From Impatiens glandulifera (taxonomy: Eukaryota > Streptophyta > Magnoliopsida > Ericales > Balsaminaceae), in contig NW_025919576.1 of assembly GCF_907164915.1 (NCBI RefSeq), forward strand, positions 62,001 to 126,000: 64,000 nt of DNA, written 5' to 3'. Positions within the stretch are counted from its first letter, which is position 1; each line of letters starts with the position of its first letter. Made by a program: the position numbers and the translations under genes. Shown here piece after piece: positions 33,608 through 48,600 of the stretch. The notes beneath the pieces were generated by a model, which made no database searches, was not told where the DNA came from, and saw only the letters and a list, made by a program, of their open reading frames with translations.

Positions 33608-36600
33608 GTACTTTTTATTGGATTTTGTGTTTTTATATAAGACAAAATACAAAATATTATGAAAACGGATCGATTTGAAATTTTTTTGTCGTTTTGTACG
33701 AGAAATACACAACATAAACGCGTGAAAACGTATAATTTAAAAAAAAAGGATTTTGTGTTTTTATATAAGACAAAATACAAAATATCATGAAACGAAATTT
33801 ATATAAGACAAAATATTGGATTTTGTGTTTTTATATAAGACAAAATATAAAATATCATGAAAACGGATCGATTAAAAAAAACACACGTTAATTTATAATA
33901 TTTTAATTGATTTTTAATGTTTATATGAAAAAACACAAAATAAACACGTGAAAACGTATGATTTGAAAAAAACACGTTAATTTCGAACATTCGAATTAAT
34001 TTTTGATGTTTTTACGAAAAAAAAAACACAAAATTAAAGCGAGAAAACGAACGATTTAAGAAAAAACGTTAATTTCGTACTTTTTATTGGATTTTTGTGT
34101 TTTTATATAAGACAAAATACAAATATCATGAAAACAGATTGATTTGAAGATTTTTTGTCGTTTTGTACAAGAAAAATACAAAATAAACGCGTGAAAATGT
34201 ATGATTTAAAAAAAACGGATTTTGTGTTTTTATATAAGAAAAAATACAAAATATCATGAAAACCGAATTTATATAAGACAAAATATTGGATTTTGTGTTT
34301 TTATATAAGACAAAATAAAAAATATCATGAAAACGGATTGATTTGAAGATTTTTTGTCGTTTTGTACAAGAAAAATACAAAATAAATGCATAAACGTACG
34401 ATTTTAAGAAAACACCTTAATTTCGAACTTTCTAATTGATTTTTGATGTATTTACGAAATAAAAGCATGAAAACGAACAATTTAAGAAAAAACGTTAATT
34501 TCGTACTATCTATTGGATTTTGTGTTTTTATATAAGACAAAATACAAAATATTATGAAAACGGATCGATTTGAAGATTTTTTTGTCATTTTGTACGAGAA
34601 AAACACAAAATAAACGCGTGAAAACGTATAATTTAAAAAACGGATTATGTGTTTTTATATAAGATAAAATACAAAATATCATGAAACGGAATTTATATAA
34701 GACAAAATATTGGATTTTGTGTTTTTATATAAGACAAAATATAAAATATCATGAAAACGGATCGATTAAAAAAAACACGTTAATTTCGAACTTTCTAATT
34801 GATTTTTGATGTTTTTACGAAAAAATACACAAAATCAAAGCATGAATACGAACGATTTAAGAAAAAACGTTAATTTCGTACATTTTATTAGATTTTTGTG
34901 CTTTTATATAAGACAAAATACAAAATATCATTCAAACGGATTGATTTGAAGATTTTTTTTGTTTTGTACAAGAAAAACACAAAATAAACGCGTAAAAATG
35001 TACGATTTTAAAAAAACAACTTAATTTCGAACTCTCTAATTGATTTTTGATGTATTTACGAAATAAAACACAAAATAAAAGCATGAAAACGAATGATTTA
35101 AGAAAAAAACGTTAATTTCGTATTGGATTTTGTGTTTTTATATAAGACAAAATACAATATATTATGATAACGGATCGATTTAAAGATTTTTTGTCGTTTT
35201 GTACGAGAAAAACACAAAATAAACGCGTGAAAATATATGGTTTAAAAAAACAGATTTTATGTTTTTATATAAGATAAAATACAAAATATCATGAAAACCG
35301 AATTTATATAAAACAAAATAAAAAATATCATGAAAACGGATCGATTTAATGATTTTTTGTCGATTTGTACAAGAAAAATACAAAATAAACGCGTGAAAAC
35401 GTATGGTTTAAAAAAACGGAATTTGTGTTTTTATATAAGACAAAATACAAAATATCATGAAAACGGAATTTATAACAGACAAAATATTAGATTTTGTATT
35501 TTTATATAAGACAAAATTCAAAATATTATGAAAACGGATCGATTTGAAGATTTTTTTGTCGTTTTGTACGAGAAAAACACAAAATAAACGCGTGAAAACG
35601 TACGATTTTAGGAAAACACGTTAATTTCGAACATATTAATTAATTTTTGATGTATTTATGAAATTAAATACAAACTAAAAGTATGAAAACGAACGATTTA
35701 AGAAAAAATGTTAATTTCGTACTATCTATTGGATTTTGTGTTTTTATATAAGACAAAATACAAAATATCATGAAAACGGATCGATTAAAAAAACACACGT
35801 TAATTTCTAATATTTTAATTGATTTTTAATGTTTTTACGAAAAAAGACAAAATAAACGCGTTAAAACGTACGATTTTAAAAAACACGTTAATTTCGAACT
35901 TACTAATTGATTTTAGATGTTTTTACGAAAAAAACACAAAATCAAAGCGTGAAAACGAACGATTTAAGAAAAAGCGTTAATTTCGTACTTTTTATTGGAT
36001 TTTTGTGCTTTTATATAAGACAAAATACAAAATATCATGGAAACGGATTGATTTGAAAATTTTTTGTCGTTTTGTACAAGAAAAACACAAAATAAACGCG
36101 TGAAAATGTACGATTTTAAAAAAACACCTTAATTTCGAACTTTCTAATTGAATTTTGATGTATGTACGAAATAAAACACAAAATAAAATCGTGAAAACGA
36201 ATGATTTAAGAAAAAACGTTAATTTCGTACTTTTTATTGGATTTTGTGTTTTTATATAAGACAAAATACAAAATATTATGAAAACGGATTGATTTAAAGA
36301 TTTTTTGTCGTTTTGTACGAGAAAAATACAAAATAAACGCGTGAAAATGTATGATTAAAAAAAACAGATTTTGTATTTTTATATACGACAAAATACAAAA
36401 TATAATGAAAACATAATTTATATAAGACAAAATATTGGATTTTGTGTTTTTATAAAAAACAAAATAAAAAATATCATGAAAACGGATCGATTTGATGATT
36501 TTTAGTCGTTTTGTACAAGAAAAATACAAAATAAACGCGTGAAAACGTATGGTTTAAAAAAAACGGATTTTGTGTTTTTATATAAGACAAAATACAAAAT

Positions 36601-39600
36601 ATCATGAAAACGGAATTTATAAAAGACAAAATATTAGATTTTGTGTTTTTATATAAGACAAAATACAAAATATCATGAAAACGGATCGATTTAAAGATTT
36701 TTTGTCGTTATGTACGAGAAAAACGAAAAATAAACGCGTGAAAACGTACGATTTTAAGAAAATACGTTAATTTCGAACATTCTGATTGATTTTTGATGTA
36801 TTTACGAAATAAAACACAAACTAAAAATATGAAAACGAACGATTTAAGAAAAAACGTTAATTTCGTACTTTTTATTAGATTTTGTGTTTTTATATAAGAC
36901 AAAATACAAAATATCATGAAAACGGATCAATTAAAAAAAACACACGTTAATTTCTAATATTTTAATTGATTTTTAATGTTTTTATGAAAAACACAAAATA
37001 AACGCGTGAAAACGTATGATTTTAAAAAAACACGTTAATTTCGAACTTTCTAATTGATTTTTGATGTTTTTACCAAAAAAAAACACAAAATTAAAGCATG
37101 AAAACGAACGATTTAAGAAAAAACGTTAATTTCGTACTTTTTATTGGATTTTTGTGTTTTATATAAGACAAAATACAAAATATCATGAAAACGGATTGAT
37201 TTGAAGAGTTTTTGTCGTTTTGTACAAGAAAAATACAAAATAAACGTGTGAAAACGTACGATTTTAAGAAAACACCTTAATTTAGAACTTTCTAATTTAT
37301 TTTTGATGTATTTACGAAATAAAACACAAAATAAAAGCATGAAAACGAATAATTTAAGATAAAACGTTAATTTCGTACTATCTAATGGATTTTATGTTTT
37401 TATATAAGACAAAATACAAAATATTATGAAAACGGATCGATTTGAAGATTTTTTGTCGTTTTGTACGAGAAAAACACAAAATAAACGCGTAAAAACGTAT
37501 AATTTAAAAAACTGATTTTGTGTTTTTATATAAGACAAAATACAAAATATCATGAAACGGAATTTATATAAGACAAAATATTAGATTTTGTGTTTTTATA
37601 TAAGACAAAATATAAAATATCATGAAAACGGATCGATTAAAAAAAACACACGTTAATTTCTAATATTTTAATTGATTTTTAATATTTATTTGAAAAAACA
37701 CAAAATAAACTCGTGAAAACGTATGATTTAAAAAAACACGTTAATTTCGAACTTTCTAATCTATTTTTGATGTTTTTACGAAAAAAAAACACAAAATCAA
37801 AGCGTGAAGACGAACGATTTAAGAAAAAACGTTAATTTCGTACTTTTTATTAGATTTTTGTGCTTTTATATAAAATAAAATACAAAATATCATTAAAACG
37901 GATTGATTTGAAGATTTTTTTTCGTTTTGTACAAGACAAATACAAAATAAACACGTAAAAATGTACGATTTTAAAAAAACAACTTAATTTCGAACTCTCT
38001 AATTGATTTTTGATATATTTATGAAATAAAATACAAACTAAAAGTATGAAAACGAACGATTTAAGAAAAAACGTTAATTTCGTACTTTTTATTGGATTTT
38101 GTGTTTTTATATAAGACAAAATACAAAATATTATGAAAACGGATCGATTTGAAATTTTTTTGTCGTTTTGTACGAGAAAAACACAAAATAAACGCGTGAA
38201 AACGTATAGTTTAAAAACGGATTTTGTGTTTTTATATAAGACAAAATACAAAATATCATGAAACGAAATTTATATAAGACAAAATATTGGATTTTGTGTT
38301 TTTATATAAGACAAAATATAAAATATCATGAAAACGGATCGATTAAAAAAAACACACGTTAATTTATAATATTTTAATTGATTTTTAATGTTTATATGAA
38401 AAAACACAAAATAAACGCGTGAAACGTATGATTTGAAAAAAACACGTTAATTTCGAACATTCGAATTAATTTTTGATGTTTTTACGAAAAAAAACACAAA
38501 ATTAAAGCGTGAAAACGAACGATTTAAGAAAAAACGTTAATTTCGTACTTTTATTGGATTTTTGTGTTTTTATATAAGACAAAATACAAAATATCATGAA
38601 AATGGTTTAATTTGAAGATTTTTTGTCGTTTTGTAAAAAAAAACACAAAAACGCGTGAAAACGTACGATTTAAAAAAAACGGATTTTGTGTTTTATATAA
38701 GAAAAATACAAAATATCATGAAAACCGAATTTATATAAGACAAAATATTGGATTTTGTATTTTTATATAAGACAAAATACAATATATCATGAAAACGGAT
38801 TGATTTGAAGATTTTTTGTCGTTTTGTACAAGAAAAATACAAAATAAACGCATGAAAATGTACGATTTTAAGAAAACACCTTAATTTTGAACTTTCTAAT
38901 TGATTTTTAATGTATTTACGAAATAAAAGCATGAAAACGAACAATTTAAGAAAAAAAGTTAATTTTGTACTATCTATTGGATTTTGTGTTTTTATATAAG
39001 ACAAAATACAAAATATTATGAAAACGGATCGATTTGAAGATTTTTTTGTCATTTTGTACGAGAAAAACACAAAATAAATGCGTGAAAACGTATAATTTAT
39101 AAAACGGATTATGTGTTTTTATATAAGATAAAATACAAAATATCATGAAACGGAATTTATATAAGACAAAATATTGGATTTTGTGTTTTATATAAGACAA
39201 AATATAAAATATCATGAAAACGGATCAATTAAAAAAAACACACGTTAATTTCTAATATTTTAATTGATTTTTAATGTTTTATGAAAAAACACAAAATAAA
39301 CGCGTGAAAATGTATGATTTTAAAAAACACGTTAATTTCAAACTTTCTAATTGATTTTTGATGTTTTTACGGAAATAAACACAAAATCAAAGCGTGAATA
39401 CGAACGATTTAAGAAAAAACGTTAATTTCGTACATTATATTAGATTTTTGTGCTTTTATATAAGACAAAATACAAAATATCATTAAAATGGATTGATTTG
39501 AAGATTTTTTTTCGTTTTGTTCATGAAAAACACAAAATAAACGCGTAAAAATGTACGATTTTAAAAAAACAACTTAATTTCGAACTCTCTAATTGATTTT

Positions 39601-42600
39601 TGATGTATTTACGAAATAAAACACAAAATAAAAGCATGAAAACGAATGATTTAAGAAAAAACGTTAATTTCGTATTGGATTTTGTGTTTTTATATAAGAC
39701 AAAATACAATATATTATGATAACGGATCGATTTAAAGATTTTTTGTCGTTTTGTACGAGAAAAACACAAAATAAACGCGTGAAAATGTATGGTTTAAAAA
39801 AACAGATTTTATGTTTTTATATAAGATAAAATACAAAATATCATGAAAACCGAATTTATATAAAACAAAATATTGGATTTTGTGTTTTTATATAAAACAA
39901 AATAAAAAATATCATGAAAACGGATTGATTTAATGATTTTTTGTCGTTATGTACAAGAAAAACAAAGAAATAAACGCGTGAAAACGTATGATTTAAAAAA
40001 AAACGGAATTTGTGTTTTTATATAAGACAAAATACAAAATATCATGAAAACGGAATTATAACAGACAAAATATTAGATTTGTGTTTTTATATAAGACAAA
40101 ATATAAAATATTATGTAAACGAATCGATTTGAAGATTTTTTTTATCATTTAGTACGAGAAAAACACAAAATAAACGCGTGAAAACGTACGATTTTAGGAA
40201 AACACGTTAATTTCGAACATTCTAATTAATTTTTGATGTATTTATGAAATAAAATACAAACTAAAAGTATGAAAACGAACGATTTAAGAAAAAACGTTAA
40301 TTTCATACTATCTATTGGATTTTGTGTTTTTATATAAGACAAAATACAAAATATCATGAAAACGGATCGATTAAAAAAAAACACGTTAATTTCTAATATT
40401 TTAATTGATTTTTAATGTTTTTACGAAAAAAGACAAAATAAACGCGTTAAAACGTACGATTTTAAAAAGCACGTTAATTTCGAACTTACTAATTGATTTT
40501 AGATGTTTTTACGAAAAAAACACAAAATCAAAGCGTGAAAACGAACGATTTAAGAAAAAGCGTTAATTTCGTACTTTTTATTGGATTTTTGTGCTTTTAT
40601 ATAAGACAAAATACAAAATATCATGGAAACGGATTGATTTGAAGATTTTTTGTCGTTTTGTACAAGAAAAACACAAAATAAACGCGTGAAAATGTACGAT
40701 TTTAAAAAAACACCTTAATTTCGAACTTTCTAATTGAATTTTGATGTATGTACGAAATAAAACACAAAATAAAATCGTGAAAACGAATGATTTAAGAAAA
40801 AACGTTAATTTCGTACTTTTATTGGATTTTGTGTTTTTATATAAGACAAAATACAAAATATTATGAAAACGGATTGATTTAAAGATTTTTTGTCGTTTTG
40901 TACGAGAAAAACACAAAATAAATGCGTGAAAATGTATGATTAAAAAAAACAGATTTTGTATTTTTAAATAAGATAAAATACAAAATATCATGAAAACCGA
41001 ATTTATATAAGACAAAATATTGGATTTTGTGTTTTTATAAAAAACAAAATAAAAAATATCATGAAAACGGATCGATTTGATGATTTTTAGTCGTTTTGTA
41101 CAAGAAAAATACAAAATAAACGCGTGAAAACGTATGGTTTAAAAAAAAACGGATTTTGTGTTTTTATATAAGACAAAATACAAAATATCATGAAAACGGA
41201 ATTTATAAAAGACAAAATATTAGATTTTGTGTTTTTATATAAGACAAAATACAAAATATCATGAAAACGGATCGATTTAAAGATTTTTTGTCGTTATGTA
41301 CGAGAAAAACGAAAAATAAACGCGTGAAAACGTACGATTTTAAGAAAATACGTTAATTTCGAACATTCTGATTGATTTTTGATGTATTTACGAAATAAAA
41401 CACAAACTAAAGATATGAAAACGAACGATTTAAGAAAAAACGTTAATTTCGTACTTTTATTGGATTTTTTGTTTTTATATAAGACAAAATACAAAATATC
41501 ATGAAAACGGATCGATTAAAAAAACACACGTTAATTTCTAATATTTTAATTGATTTTTAATGTTTTTATGAAAAAACACAAAATAAACGCGTGAAAACGT
41601 ATGATTTTAAAAAAACACGTTAATTTCGAACATTCGAATTGATTTTTGATGTTTTTACCAAAAAAAAAAAAACACAAAATTAAAGCGTGAAAACGAACGA
41701 TTTAAGAAAAAACGTTAATTTCGTACTTTTTATTGGATTTTTGTGTTTTTATATAAGACAAAATACAAAATATCATGAAAACGGATTGATTTGAAGATTT
41801 TTTGTCGTTTTGTACAAGAAAAATACAAAATAAACGCGTGAAAACGTACGATTTTAAGAAAACACCTTAATTTAGAACTTTCTAATTTATTTTTGATGTA
41901 TTTACGAAATAAAACACAAAATAAAAGCATGAAAACGAACAATTTAAGATAAAACGTTAATTTCGTACTATCTAATGGATTTTATGTTTTTATATAAGAC
42001 AAAATACAAAATATTTTGAAAACGGATCGATTTGATGATTTTTTGTCGTTTTGTATGAGAAAAACACAAAATAAACGCGTAAAAACGTATAATTTAAAAT
42101 AACGGATTTTGTGTTTTTATATAAGACAAAACACAAAATATCATTAAACGGAATTTATATAAGACAAAATATTGGATTTTGTGTTTTTATATAAGACAAA
42201 ATATAAAATATCATGAAAACGGATCGATTAAAAAAAACACACGTTAATTTCTAATATTTTAATTGATTTTTAATATTTATATGAAAAAACACAAAATAAA
42301 CTCGTGAAAACGTATGATTTAAAAAAACACGTTAATTTCGAACATTCTAATTGATTTTTGATGTTTTTACGAAAAAAAAATACAAAATCAAAGCGTGAAG
42401 ACGAACGATTTAAGAAAAAACGTTAATTTCGTACTTTTTATTAGATTTTTGTGCTTTTATATAAAATAAAATACAAAATATCATTAAAACGGATTGATTT
42501 GAAGATTTTTTTTCGTTTTGTTCAAGAAAAACACAAAATAAACGCGTAAAAATGTACGATTTTAAAAAAACAACTTAATTTCGAACTCTCTAATTGATTT
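33608..42600 (+). repeat. Satellite: two tandem copies of an approximately 4.5-kb higher-order unit
   Basis: Diagnostic variants recur 4.45-4.6 kb apart: TTTGAAATTTTTTTGTCG after GGATCGA (33680, 38150), CGGATTATGTG (34641, 39105), CATTCTGATTGATTTTTGAT (36775, 41363) and TATCTAATGGATTTTATG (37380, 41970). Unit length varies by indels of about one module. The longest open frame of the array (178 codons, minus strand, 40578-41114) lies here and is split in the other copy. Confidence 0.8.
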
Positions 42601-45600
42601 TTGATGTATTTACGAAATAAAACACAAAATAAAAGCATGAAAACGAATGATTTAAGAAAAAACGTTAATTTCGTATTGGATTTTGTGTTTTTATATAAGA
42701 CAAAATACAATATATTATGAAAACGGATCGATTTAAAGATTTTTTGTCGTTTTGTACGAGAAAAACACAAAATAACGCGTGAAAATGTATGGTTTAAAAA
42801 AACAGATTTTATGTTTTTATATAAGATAAAATACAAAATATCATGAAAACCGAATTTATATAAAACAAAATATTGGATTTTGTGTTTTTATATAAAACAA
42901 AATAAAAAATATCATGAAAACGGATCGATTTAATGATTTTTTGTCGATTTGTACAAGAAAAATACAAAATAAACGCGTGAAAACGTATGGTTTAAAAAAA
43001 AAAGGATTTTGTGTTTTTATATAAGACAAAATACAAAATATCATGAAAACGGAATTTATAAAAGACAAAATATAGTTTTTGTGTTTTTATATAAGACAAA
43101 ATATAAAATATCATGAAAACGGATCGATTTGAAGATTTTTTTATCATTTTGTACGAGAAAAACACAAAATAAACGCGTGAAAACGTACGATTTTAGGAAA
43201 ACACGTTAATTTCCAAGATATTAATTAATTTTTGATGTATTTATGAAATAAAATACAAACTAAAAGTATGAAAACGAACGATTTAAGAAAAAACGTTAAT
43301 TTCGTACTATCTATTGGATTTTGTGTTTTTATATAAGACAAAATACAAAATATCATGAAAACGGATCGATTAAAAAAAACACACGTTAATTTCTAATATT
43401 TTAATTGATTTTTAATGTTTTTTACGAAAAAATACAAAATAAACGCGTTAAAACGTACGATTTAAAAAACACGTTAATTTCGAACTTTCAAATTGATTTT
43501 AGATGTTTTTACGGAAAAAAAAAACACAAAATCAAAGCGTGAAAACGAACGATTTAAGAAAAAGCGTTAATTTCGTACTTTTTATTGGATTTTTGTGCTT
43601 TTATATAAGACAAAATACAAAATATCATGGAAACGGATTGATTTGAAGATTTTTTGTCGTTTTGTACAAGAAAAACACAAAATAAACGCGTGAAAATGTA
43701 CGATTTTAAAAAAAACACCTTAATTTCGAACTTTCTAATTGAATTTTGATGTATGTACAAAATAAAACACAAAATAAAATCGTGAAAACGAATGATTTAA
43801 GAAAAAACGTTAATTTCGTACTTTTTATTGGATTTTGTGTTTTTATATAAGAAAAAATACAAAATATTATGAAAACGGATCGATTTAAAGATTTTTTGTC
43901 GTTTTGTACGAGAAACACACAAAATAAATGCGTGAAAATATATGATTTAAAAAAAAACTAATTTTCTGTTTTTATATAAGACAAAATACAAAATATCATG
44001 AAAACCGAATTTATATAAGACAAAATAAAAAATATCATGAAAACGGAACGATTTGATTATTTTTTGTCGTTTTGTACGAGAAAAACACAAAATAAACGCG
44101 TGAAAACGTACGATTTTAAAAAAAAACACGTTAATTTCGAACTCTCTAATTGATTTTTGATGTATTACAAAATAAAACACAAAATAAAATCATGAAAACG
44201 AACGATTTAAGAAAAAACGTTAATTTCGTACTATCTATTGGATTTTGTGTTTTTATATAAGACAAAATACAAAATATCATGAAAACAGATCGATTAAAAA
44301 AACACACGTTAATTTCTAATATTTTAATTGATTTTTAATGTTTTTACGAAAAAAGACAAAATAAACGCGTGAAAACGTATGATTTTAAAAAAACACGTTA
44401 ATTTCTAACATTCGAATTGATTTTTGATGTTTTTACAAAAAAAACACAAAATTAAAGCGTGAAAACGAACGATTTAAGAAAAAACGTTAATTTCGTACTT
44501 TTTATTGGATTTTTGTATTTTTATATAAGACAAAATACAAAATATCATGAAAACGGATTGATTTTAAGATATTTTGTCGTTTTGTACAAGAAAAATACAA
44601 AATAAACGTGTGAAAACGTACGATTTTAAGAAAACGCCTTAATTTAGAACTTTCTAATTTATTTTTGATGTATTTACGAAATAAAACACAAAATAAAAGC
44701 ATGAAAACGAACAATTTAAGATAAAACGTTAATTTCGTACTATCTAATGGATTTTATGTTTTATATAAGACAAAATACAAAATATTATGAAAACGGATCG
44801 ATTTGAAGATTTTTTGTCGTTTTGTATGAGAAAAACACAAAATAAACGCGTAAAAACGTATAATTTAAAATAACGGATTTTGTGTTTTTATATAAGACAA
44901 AATACAAAATATCATGAAACGGAATTTATATAAGACAAAATATTGGATTTTGTGTTTTTATATAAGACAAAATATAAAATATCATGAAAACGGATCGATT
45001 AAAAAAAACACGTTGATTTCGAACTTTCTAATTGATTTTTGATGTTTTTACGAAAAAAAAACACAAAATCAAAGCGTGAAGACGAACGATTTAAGAAAAA
45101 ACGTTAATTTCGTACTTTTAATTGGATTTTTGTGATTTTATACAAGACAAAATACAAAATATCATTAAAATGGATTGATTTGAAAATTTTTTGTCGTTTT
45201 GTACAAGAAAAATACAAAATAAACGCGTGAAAACGTATGATTTTAAAAAAACACGTTAATTTCGTACTTTTATTGGATTTTTGTGCTTTTATATAAGAAA
45301 AAATACAAAATATCATTAAAACGGATTGATTTGAATATTTTTGTTCGTTTTGTACAAGAAAAACACAACATAAACGCGTGAAAACGTATAATTTAAAAAA
45401 ATGGATTTTGTGTTTTTATATAAGACAAAATACAAAATATCATGAAACGAAATTTATATAAGACAAAATATTGGATTTTGTGTTTTTATATAAGACAAAA
45501 TATAAATTATCATCAAAACGGATCGATTAAAAAAAACACACGTTAATTTCTAATATTTTAATTGATTTTTAATGTTTTTATGAAAAAACACAAAATAAAC

Positions 45601-48600
45601 GCGTGAAAACGTATGATTTAAAAAAAACACGTTAATTTCGAACATTCGAATTGATTTTTGATGTTTTTACGAAAAAACACAAAATTAAATCGTGAAAACG
45701 AACGATTTAAGAAAAAACGTTAATTTCGTACTTTTTATTGGATTTTTGTGTTTTTATATAAGACAAAATACAAAATATCATGAAAACGGATTGATTTGAA
45801 GATTTTTTGTCGTTTTGTACTAGAAAAATACAAAATAAACGTGTGAAAACGTACGATTTTAAGAAAACACCTTAATTTAGAACTTTCTAATTTATTTTTG
45901 ATGTATTTACGAAATAAAACACAAAATAAAAGCATGAAAACGAACAATTTAAGAAAAATGTTAATTTCGTACTTTATATTGAATTTTATGTTTTTATATA
46001 AGACAAAATACAAAATATTATGAAAACAGATCGATTTGAAGATTTTTTGTCGTTTTGTATGAGAAAAACACAAAATAAACGCGTAAAACGTATAATTAAA
46101 ATAACGGATTTTGTGTTTTTATATAAGACAAAATACAAAATATCATGAAACGGAATTTATATAAGACAAAATATTAGATTTTGTGTTTTTATATAAGACA
46201 AAATATAAAATATCATGAAAACGGATCGATTAAAAAAAACACACGTTAATTTCTAATATTTTAATTGATTTTTAATATTTATATGAAAAAACACAAAATA
46301 AACTCGTGAAAACATATGATTTATAAAAAACAAGTTAATTTCGAACTTTCTAATTGATTTTTGATGTTTTTACGGAAAAAAAAACACAAAATCAAAGCGT
46401 GAAGACGAACGATTTAAGAAAAAAACGTTAATTTCGTACTTTTATTGGATTTTTGTGATTTTATATAAGACAAAATACAAAATATCATTAAAACGGATTG
46501 ATTTGAAATTTTTTTGTCGTTTTGTACAAGAAAAACACAAAATAAACGCGTGAAAATGTATGATTTTAAAAAAAACACGTTAATTTCGTACTTTTTATTG
46601 GATTTTTGTGCTTTTATATAAGAAAAAATACAAAATATCATTAAAACGGATTGGTTTGAATATTTTTGTTCGTTTTGTACAAGTAAAACACAAAATAAAC
46701 GCGTAAAAATGTACGATTTAAAAAAAACAATTTAATTTCGAACTCTCTAATTGATTTTTGATGTATTTACGAAATAAAACAGAAAATAAAAGCATGAAAA
46801 CGAACGATTTAAGAAAAAACGTTAATTTCGTATTGGATAAAAATATAAGAAAAAATACAAAATATTATGAAAACGGATCGATTTAAAGATTTTTTGTCGT
46901 TTTGTACGAGAAAAACATAAAATAAATGCGTGAAAATGTATGATTTAAAAAAAACGAATTTTGTGTTTTTATATAAGACAAAATACAAAATATCATGAAA
47001 ACCGAATTTATATAAGACAAATAAAAAATATCATGAAAACGGAACGATTTGATTATTTTTTGTCGTTTTGTACGAGAAAAACACAAAATAAACGCGTGAA
47101 AACGTACGATTTTAAAAAAAAAACACCTTAATTTCGAACTCTCTAATTGATTTTTGATGTATTACAAAATAAAACACAAAATAAAATCATGAAAACGAAC
47201 GATTTAAGAAAAAACGTTAATTTCGTACTATCTATTGGATTTTGTGTTTTTATATAAGACAAAATACAAAATATCATGAAAACAGATCGATTAAAAAAAC
47301 ACACGTTAATTTCTAATATTTTAATTGATTTTTAATGTTTTTACGAAAAAAGACAAAATAAACGCGTGAAAACGTACGATTTAAAAAAACACGTTAATTT
47401 CGAACTTACTAATTTATTTTAGATGTTTTTACGGAAGAAACACAAAATCAAAACGTTAAAACGAACGATTTAAGAAAAAGCGTTAATTTTGTACTTTTTA
47501 TTGGATTTTTGTGCTTTTATATAAGACAAAATACAAAATATCATGGAAACGGATTGATTTGAAGATTTTTTGTCTTTTTGTACAAGAAAAACACAAAATA
47601 AACGCGTGAAAATGTACGATTTTAAAAAAACACCTTAATTTCGAACTTTCTAATTGAATTTTGATGTATGTACGAAATAAAACACAAAATAAAATCGTGA
47701 AAACGAACAATTTAAGAAAAAACGTTAATTTCGTACTTTTTATTGGATTTTGTGTTTTTATATAAGACAAAATATAAAATATTATGAAAACGGATTGATT
47801 TAAAGATTTTTTGTCGTTTTGTACGAGAAAAACACAAAATAAACGCGTGAAAATGTATGATTAAAAAAAACAGATTTTGTATTTTTAAATAAGATAAAAC
47901 AAAATATCATGAAAACCGAATTTATATAAGACAAAATATTGGATTTTGTATTTTTATAAAAAACAAAATAAAAAATATCATGAAAACGGATCGATTTGAT
48001 GATTTTTAGTCGTTTTGTACAAGAAAAATACAAAATAAACGCGTGAAAACGTATGATTTAAAAAAATTGATTTTGTGTTTTATATAAGACAAAATACAAA
48101 ATATCATGAAAACGGAATTTATAAAAGACAAAATATTAGATTTTGTGTTTTTATATAAGACAAAATACAAAATATCAAGAAAACGGATCGATTTAAAGAT
48201 TTTTTGTTGTTATGTACGAGAAAAACGAAAAATAAACGCGTGAAAACGTACGATTTTAAGAAAATACGTTAATTTCGAACATTCTGATTGATTTTTGATG
48301 TATTTACGAAATAAAACACAAAATAAAATCGTGAAAACGAACGATTTAAGAAAAAATGTTAATTTCGTACTTTTTATTGGATTTTGTGTTTTTATATAAG
48401 ACAAAATACAAAATATCATGAAAACGGATCAATTAAAAAAAACACACGTTAATTTCTAATATTTTAATTGATTTTTAATGTTTTTATGAAAAAACACAAA
48501 ATAAACGCGTGAAAACGTATGATTTTAAAAAAAACACGTTAATTTCGAACATTCGAATTGATTTTTGATGTTTTTACCAAAAAAAAACACAAAATTAAAG

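Noticed and set aside
40578..41114. 178-codon minus-strand open frame, and many shorter ones, in the satellite
   Set aside because: They repeat with the satellite module, are broken in sister copies, have extreme Phe/Ile/Lys/Ser composition and no recognisable domain. Open minus-strand frames follow from few TTA/CTA/TCA triplets in one phase of the module.
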